From: Branchiostoma floridae
Taxonomy: Eukaryota; Chordata; Leptocardii; Amphioxiformes; Branchiostomatidae
Direction of reading: 5' to 3'
Length of the DNA: 64,000 nt
NCBI RefSeq assembly: GCF_000003815.2
Contig: NC_049984.1
Coordinates: forward strand, 13,646,550-13,710,549
The first letter of the stretch is position 1. Each line of letters begins with the position of its first letter. Below the pieces are notes generated by a model, which was not told the DNA's origin, searched no databases, and saw nothing but the letters and a program-made list of their open reading frames with translations. Positions 57,801 to 64,000 of this stretch are shown one piece after another. The translations under genes were made by a program, and so were the position numbers.

Positions 57801-60568
57801 AAAGGTTTTATATGGCGTCCGTTCCGAGAGATAGGTTGATAAATATCAGAATGGATATAATAATGTGGTACTCTCTAATCCACAAAGGTCTTTCGCGGAG
57901 AATGTCAGTTTGAGAGGGAAGAAACCCCCTGGTTTCATATAACTTCACGGGGTTGCTAATGTATGGATAACTTCATTATTGTTAAACAACGTCTGGTCTG
58001 TGGGCGGTAAAATAAGGCCCGTGGCGTTAAAATGGCTGTAAAAGGCATATTGAAATGCATTATTCACTGTTAGTTCGCATTGTGTGCTTTATGGCTACGC
58101 ACTTCAGGAGTATCAAAGAGTGAAGCCTACATAAAGCTCCAGTACTGAGATATAAGTAAGATACATCGCGACTAAGGGACACTATTGTATCAAGGTACGT
58201 TTGCACCATTTTTGGCCCGTGCCGAACTGAAGAAGGTGTTATGTAACATGACGGAAACTCCCTGTTCATACATGGGCGTTACAGAAGTATAGGTATGAAT
58301 AATACAGGTATTCATTATGCATATTTGTATTGCTAAAACTCCGTTCGTGATAGCGTTGGCATCGTTTACTTCCGTTTTTTTCTGGATGGTTGGGTGTCAA
58401 AAAAAGAAAAAAAGGCCGCTAGAAACAGTTGCCAATCCTCATAGAACTGTTGTCAACTAGAAAGCGTAATGATTTGCTTGGAGATACTAGTAGACCATTC
58501 TGATTTACTAAATCATCAGTAAAAGCTGCTCCAGAATTCTCTCCAAAACTTTTTTCTGACCATAAACTTTGGTGACCATTTCTGTGGCCCTTGTTGTGAA
58601 AAGTAGCCTAACAAGTCAGGCGTGGCTCAAAGTAACTGGTGTCACGAGTCGGAGAGCAAAAAGAAGCCAAGTAAAACAGGACGAGTTGGGCGCTAGAGGG
58701 CGCTAATTCTGGGGGCGAGCGAGGTGAGACTGGACGAGGACGGTGTCCAGACTATCAGAAATCAGAATCTTCCAGACCTCTCGACGGACTGAAACGTTTT
58801 AGTGTTTGGCCTAACAAGTGAAAATTCTAGGCCATATATGAGAGCGCATTCTTCCACCGAGAGGTCTGATACAAGTTTAATTAAATCAACTGAGTCTTGA
58901 ATGGTCTTTGCGGCTTAATCATCGCTACTCAGAAAAATTAAGGCTCAGCCTTAAGGTTATAGTAATATCCTTTCCTTATACAGACTAAGTGGCAATGTGG
59001 TGACGACGTGGTAATGCTATCCAATATTCTTCAAAACATGATTACACTGGGTGCCGGGTGAGTTAGGGTTGCTACATTTGTGCTTTCCATTGGCTTCCCG
59101 AGATGGTGACTGCTGCTGGTGTCCAGGTAGATCGGGCCCTATTCGGAGGATTTTTGCTACCCTTCAGCCTTTTCAGGAATTTAATAGACCCTAGACCCTA
59201 GCAATATCAAACCACAAAGGCAAACAAAGAGAACGTCCATATAGCTTTCATAACAAATTTTTAGACTGTTTTCTGATTGTATATATGTTTTGGTTATAAC
59301 CGACAGTCTAGCGCCATTCTGCGCTTTGCGCGAGAAAAGGTAATGACGAAACACTTTTGACTGACGCAAAGAACGTTAACAACATACCTATGGGTTGGCT
59401 AGGCTGGGGACAAGGTCACGACGACGGTCCTAGCTCTGGCGCTGTCGATAGCAGGGACTACACCGGCGCGTTCTGCTCTCTACTTATTTAAAGTCAGCAC
59501 GGCATAAAAGCAGCAGTTATAACGTTAGCACCGCCAACTCCGCACTTTAATACACCGACAGACTAATGGATGACTTCATGATCTAAGCTGACTTAATCTG
59601 TTCACGCCTTTAATCGGTTTCTAAGAATTGAGTTGAAAAGGTATCCCAGATGTTTTCTTCTTCTTTACTTGAAACTTTATACATTCTCTCTGAAAATTCA
59701 CATCACTAACTTTTCAAAGGCAAAGAGACCCTACAGATCGATGTATTTCAAAGAGATTATTTTTCTTCTAAATATCAATGTAAGATATTAAGTTTTCAGC
59801 TGGCTTTTACGGAGTTAACTGATGTGATGTTGTTGTCACGAAACCGACTTAAGTTACATAAATGTATTTTTGGTCTCCTCACCGGCTAAGCCTCCCACGT
59901 TCGAGTGGATACGATCGCAAAATCTTTTGGACTCATACCTGAAATCTCCCCCCTTTTCTTTCTATGGTATGGTTTCAAACAAGGATATCATTTCTAACGT
60001 ATCGCTAACAACGTCTATGAATGATCCGATCAAATGCGACTCAAACGAGACGACTGTTCTTCCATCTGCCCTGTGAAATTCAAGATACAGGTTCTGTTTC
60101 CCTTTGTTTGGCTCTTTCATTCCCTTTGTACGTCTGTGGCCGACATGGAAAATGAAAGGGGGGAGCATGCCACAGAAAGAGCGCCCTCTAATCTTTCTAA
60201 TGGAACGTGGTGCAAGGCAAACATGGTCAGTTTCGTCCGGACAGAGAATACCCGATAAACGTCGGACCACGCCCTCGCACAAAATGACTGGCGGGTTGTC
60301 GATTGGAGGTCTGTCAGCTTTTCAGTGATATCTTCCTCTGGTAAGTACACGGCGGGACAGTCGGTCGGCTGTTGTTGGACCGCCAAAATCTAAACAATGT
60401 CGTTGAACATTCGAAAATCCAAAGTAGGGCTTTATTATTATCATTATTAAAGTTGGTATTTCGGTGTTACTTTTGTTGCTTAGGTTCTGGGGTAGATAGA
60501 CGAGAAAAAAAATGTGAAGAAAGACTGGGGAACAGCCTAATGACGAAATGGGTAGTGGCACAATAGTC
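54863..60568. other. NKD upstream region, no coding exon seen
   Basis: Short open frames here show no family motifs. The region contains ATCAAAG/CTTTGAT motifs at 56095, 56511, 57071, 57080, 57286 and 58112, which could be TCF/LEF sites. No repeats of note apart from short A/T tracts. Confidence 0.5.
56095..57292. promoter_or_regulatory. Candidate TCF/LEF site cluster upstream of NKD
   Basis: CCTTTGATC (56095-56103) fits the SCTTTGATS consensus. ATCAAAG follows at 56511-56517, 57071-57077, 57080-57086 and 57286-57292; the pair at 57071 and 57080 is spaced 9 bp. NKD genes are known Wnt targets. The same 7-mer is not rare in this AT-rich window, so function is inference. Confidence 0.35.
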
Positions 60569-60654
60569 TACTCTCCAAGCAGAGGTTTGGTTGCGGAGAT
60601 TGTAGCGGTCGGGATTTTACTGTGGGGAGCGACCCAACCTCTGCTTGGAGAATA
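60569..60654. mobile_element. 86-bp MITE-like element
   Basis: CTCCAAGCAGAGGTTTGGT at the left (60573) is mirrored by AACCTCTGCTTGGAG at the right (ending 60650); flanking TACT/ATAG extends the symmetry. It is the shortest family member in the window, with only about 45 bp of interior. Confidence 0.85.
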
Positions 60655-61335
60655 GCAATAGCCATGTACCGAACTAAACTTTGCCGTTGTTCCGCTGGTT
60701 GAACATTACCGGTACCTAGCCAGTTGGCAAGCATGGACAGCTTCTGCTCAATGAACGGTTTTAACACGTGCAGGAAACGGCAGGGGAAGTGGAAATACAG
60801 GCTACAACTATTATCCCCCGTAATCTCCAAATCTCACTTCTATCAGTCCTTTGTAGTTGGCGGGAAAATCATCAACTTCGGTTAGTTAGATTAGTTGAAA
60901 GTTTCGCCAGAGCATCCTAACTATCTTTAGAACATTGAAATCATTGGGAAAAGATGACTCATCGATAACAGCAGCAATATGTCATTTATCAGAAGTAAAT
61001 ATTTTGACTTGTGATTCAGAATTAGTAACAGGCGGATGAGTTGAAACATTTAATGACATATTTCGACATCATAACTTCTTCTATTCAAAAATCCAGCCCT
61101 GAAGTACAATGCTATTGTAGACGTGTACGGTTGAATTTGTTTGCTTCAAGCAGAAAGCGCGGTCAGTTATTTGCGGCTTTGTAAATACGCAACTTCAAAG
61201 AGAAGGCGAGTTCCCGGTTGTGCGGTCCGGGCCTGGCACGCTAAAGCTTCGGAACAACACGCGAAAATTGGCCATACTTTCCCGGCCAACAGGCAACCGC
61301 CATCTTCAAGCAGATGTTGGGGAGAAAGATTAGCC

Positions 61336-61466
61336 TGGAATCCAGCCTTGTTAGTTAATTGGTCCGCTCCTGAAGGTCGCTACCCCGACAAGAAGCGACC
61401 TTCGCGGGCCTGATAGCGACCTCCCCGCGATCGGGAGCGTACCAAAGCTAAAAGGGGTGGATTCCA
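61336..61466. repeat. Imperfect fold-back unit
   Basis: TGGAATCCA near the left mirrors TGGATTCCA near the right, and a GGTCCGCTCC / GGGAGCGTACC pairing lies inside. A tighter hairpin GAAGGTCGCT (61372-61381) / AGCGACCTTC (61394-61403) sits at the centre. CAAGCAGA occurs on both sides (61308, 61476) but in the same orientation, so it is not a proper TIR of the CTCCAAGCAG family. Confidence 0.55.
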
Positions 61467-61691
61467 TGTAGTCTCCAAGCAGACGTGCCAGCTGGATGAA
61501 AAAGAAATGAATTTGGGCATATAACAAACCAGTTGCCATTAGATTTCAGTCAGTCTTTTGCAGTCTATCCAGCTATCCGCCGGCCGGTCAGTCCACTCCT
61601 AGGCCAATTAACCCCTACTAGACTTTTATCCCTAACTTGAACAAAGTTAGCCTCCTTCACCGGCCTCTCTGGGGGCATTGGCGCAAGTTGT

Positions 61692-61709
61692 GGGGGGGGG
61701 GGGGGGGGG
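61692..61709 (+). repeat. Poly-G tract (18)
   Basis: Eighteen consecutive G, followed by CTGGATGGGGGG; quadruplex-capable on the plus strand. Confidence 0.9.
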
Positions 61710-64000
61710 CTGGATGGGGGGTGAAAATACCAGCAAGGTACCATGTCTTTTCGGTCGTTTTGTTCGTCTTTTAAGTGTTGCACTTTTCACTTGACATCCA
61801 GCCATAGAAAACAAGACGTACAAGAACGCAATCCATTCATCTGCTTGAAGACTGATGAAAATTCCCTTCTCTGTGTACTCTGAGCCGGTGCTGAAAACAC
61901 CCCATGGAACGCACGACATGGTTCCGGTGGAATGTACTTTCATCTGAATTTCAGAATTTGCGACATCCTGTTTTCGTGACTAACGACAAATGGCTAAAAA
62001 TATCCATCGTATATCGCTGCTGCAGTTGGCACATCCATTTGCCCATTCCCTGGGTAGAGTCAGAAGTCTGTAGCTGTGCTATGACTGACCCACAGACCAC
62101 GTGTGTTCTGATAGCTGATGGGTCCCTAGGTTGCTATGGAAAAATAATAGAAATTAGCTGCATGATATGCCAGAGGAGTACAGTTGCAACGTAGGTGTTT
62201 CCAATAGCCTAATGAGCCTGTCTGGTAGAGTCCAGACTGGTGGTCTGAGTCATAGACAAGAGACGCTTCCTTCTTCTTCTTGCCTTCCCAGATCAAACGG
62301 CGTGAATTTGATATTGTAGTTCTGTGAAAGTCCCCTTCGTTTGGCCTTTGGTAGTTTCGTCCAGACTCATTTCCGTGGAGCCAACTGAAACTCTTTAGCC
62401 TGCTGAAGACGTCCTTGTTCCGGCCAATTTCTAGAAAATCCAACTAAATCCAGTCGCCCGCCCCCTGCGAGGAGTCTGGTGAAGACTTAATAAATCAGTT
62501 CCTGGCACCGTTAGATGTGGCGACCACCTGTTCTTGAAAGGGCGAAGAGCTGGTCAGTAGTCTGTACCAGACTCCCGCCCGGCCGAATAGGGGACTTTGG
62601 CCAAGCAAGGATGTTTAATTAACCTCCTTGGCCAAGTTAGGAATAAAATCATAGTAGGTGTTAATTGGCATAGGAGTGTTGGTCAGCCTTGGGTCGCAAA
62701 CTATACTTCTCTGGTGTGTTTCTGTCTTATTTGGCCAATTTCTACTATTTTTCCAGCAACCTGTGGAGCCTGGTAGAGGCTAGGTCAGACCGGTCGCTTT
62801 TTCCCCATTTTTTGTCGCGACTAACTTTTAGATGTTCCTGTTCTCATCACAAGACAGGAACAAAACCAACGAAGTGTTTTCGTACAGTGGGATGAACTTG
62901 ACAGTCATCCTTACTTCTGACATAGACGTTGTGATCGTTATCGTTGTAGGACAGCTCCAGCCAAGTCCCCAATGTTGGGCATACCGCGAGGCGTACTTCC
63001 CCGTCTGGTCTGCGGTCTCTACTTCGCTCGATCAAACCTGGTTCGGTAAAGACGTCGTCTACGCCACGCCTGACACGTCTTGAGTCATTTAATCCTCCCG
63101 TTTGTCACTGTCAGGTTCAAAGATGGGGCCTTTTCTAAGAAACAGCCGTGGTTAAACCCACTGCTGGGGCTGTACTGATTTTATGGGCGAGGGGGAGCAG
63201 CGCTGGCGCCAGGTTTGACCGGAGGCCGGCGGTAGTCCTGGCCGGACTCCACACGGCTTATACCGGCCGTACATCTGAAGCTTCTGCGATGCACCAGCAT
63301 TAGGGGAATCTACATTCTAGTCAAAGAAGAACGCCGCTCAAGGACATGGGCATAACGTCTAAAACCGACCCAAAGGGGGCGAATTTACCGGGAAACAAAG
63401 AACGTCACCGTGGCAATATTTTACAATATGCTCCACATACACAGCCCATAAAAGTCTGCCTGCGGGACGATCTGTTGTCTCCAACTTCCACTTTGTACAG
63501 TCTGGAAGTCTACATTAGTCTGTTATGTTGACGTACTGGTTTGATGGACAGATCAGTGTGAATTGTAACGCTAAAGAACCGGTAATGGCCAAACAGCAAA
63601 TGCTTATGTGAAGAACAGTACATTTTGGCAAAGACGCCTGTTTTCTAAAGTAGTTACAGGCATGTCGTTTTTTTCTGGATCTTTCTGATATCAGCAAACT
63701 CAAATCAGGTCATGTGGTGAAATAACGAACGTAGCTTATTCCCAAATCGCTTCCTAACGTTATAAATGACTCTGATACAAACTACTATCGGGGTTGGTAT
63801 TTCTGCATCGCAATAAGTGAATAGTCTGAAGAATCAAATTCGATATACACTGTTCATTGAAATTTAAATGAGAGACACAGAAAGCTAAGATGCATCTACA
63901 CACTTGTGTTAATCCAGATATTCCTGAATGACCTGCTCCTGTATTTGTTAGCGTTTCTTGTCTTTGGGTTTGTTTTTGGTTTAGGTTATTGAAGTATAGA

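Larger units (their letters stand above)
60655..64000. other. Right-edge non-coding region
   Basis: No coding exon recognised. Contains a fold-back unit near 61336-61466, a poly-G run at 61692-61709, and short inverted repeats such as GGCCAAG...CTTGGCC near 62599-62636. Confidence 0.5.

Noticed and set aside
61305-61484. Full MITE of the CTCCAAGCAG family bounded by CAAGCAGA motifs
   Set aside because: The two end motifs are in the same orientation, not inverted; only the internal fold-back is supported.

Overview
This is eukaryotic genomic DNA, AT-rich, with small protein-coding exons separated by long introns bounded by GT/AG. Two runs of N (18246-19186 and 44728-44890) show that it is an assembled draft scaffold. 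The three genes I can reconstruct have deuterostome or vertebrate-like products: a CYHR1/ZTRAF1 RING protein, a caspase-6-like protease and a Naked cuticle (NKD) protein. The repeats are short inverted-repeat transposons with a CTCCAAGCAGAGGTT-type end. Together these suggest an invertebrate deuterostome, most likely a cephalochordate (amphioxus, Branchiostoma). The species assignment is inference.

Layout. Positions 1-4100 hold no recognised coding exon. They contain a candidate minus-strand untranslated first exon with a perfect GTCACGTGAC box, and a cluster of miniature inverted-repeat elements. From 4118 to 16994 (+) lies a five-exon CYHR1 homologue of 355 codons. From 16995 to 20840 is a non-coding tail with an assembly gap and a long CA microsatellite. 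From 20841 to 24142 (-) lies a seven-coding-exon caspase-6-like gene of 399 residues, tail-to-tail with CYHR1. From 28777 to 54438 (-) lies a nine-exon NKD homologue of 537 residues, including a 27-nt micro-exon and a 19-kb intron. From 54439 to 64000 is the NKD upstream region, with no coding exon seen. It holds several ATCAAAG motifs and further fold-back elements.

For all three genes every splice phase closes exactly (1068, 1200 and 1614 nt including stop), which is the strongest internal support for the models. The genes are functionally independent: a RING/TRAF-type zinc-finger protein, a cysteine protease of apoptosis, and a feedback inhibitor of Wnt signalling that acts on Dishevelled. 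I see no operon-like logic between them.

The most unusual coding feature is a tandem 40-residue duplication that forms the N-terminal extension of the caspase, where human caspase-6 has only a short prodomain. The most unusual non-coding features are a family of fold-back transposons sharing one terminal motif, a separate 375-bp element with about 37-bp terminal inverted repeats in the NKD intron, and a cluster of TCF/LEF-type motifs upstream of NKD. I did not find evidence of a wholly new biological system.
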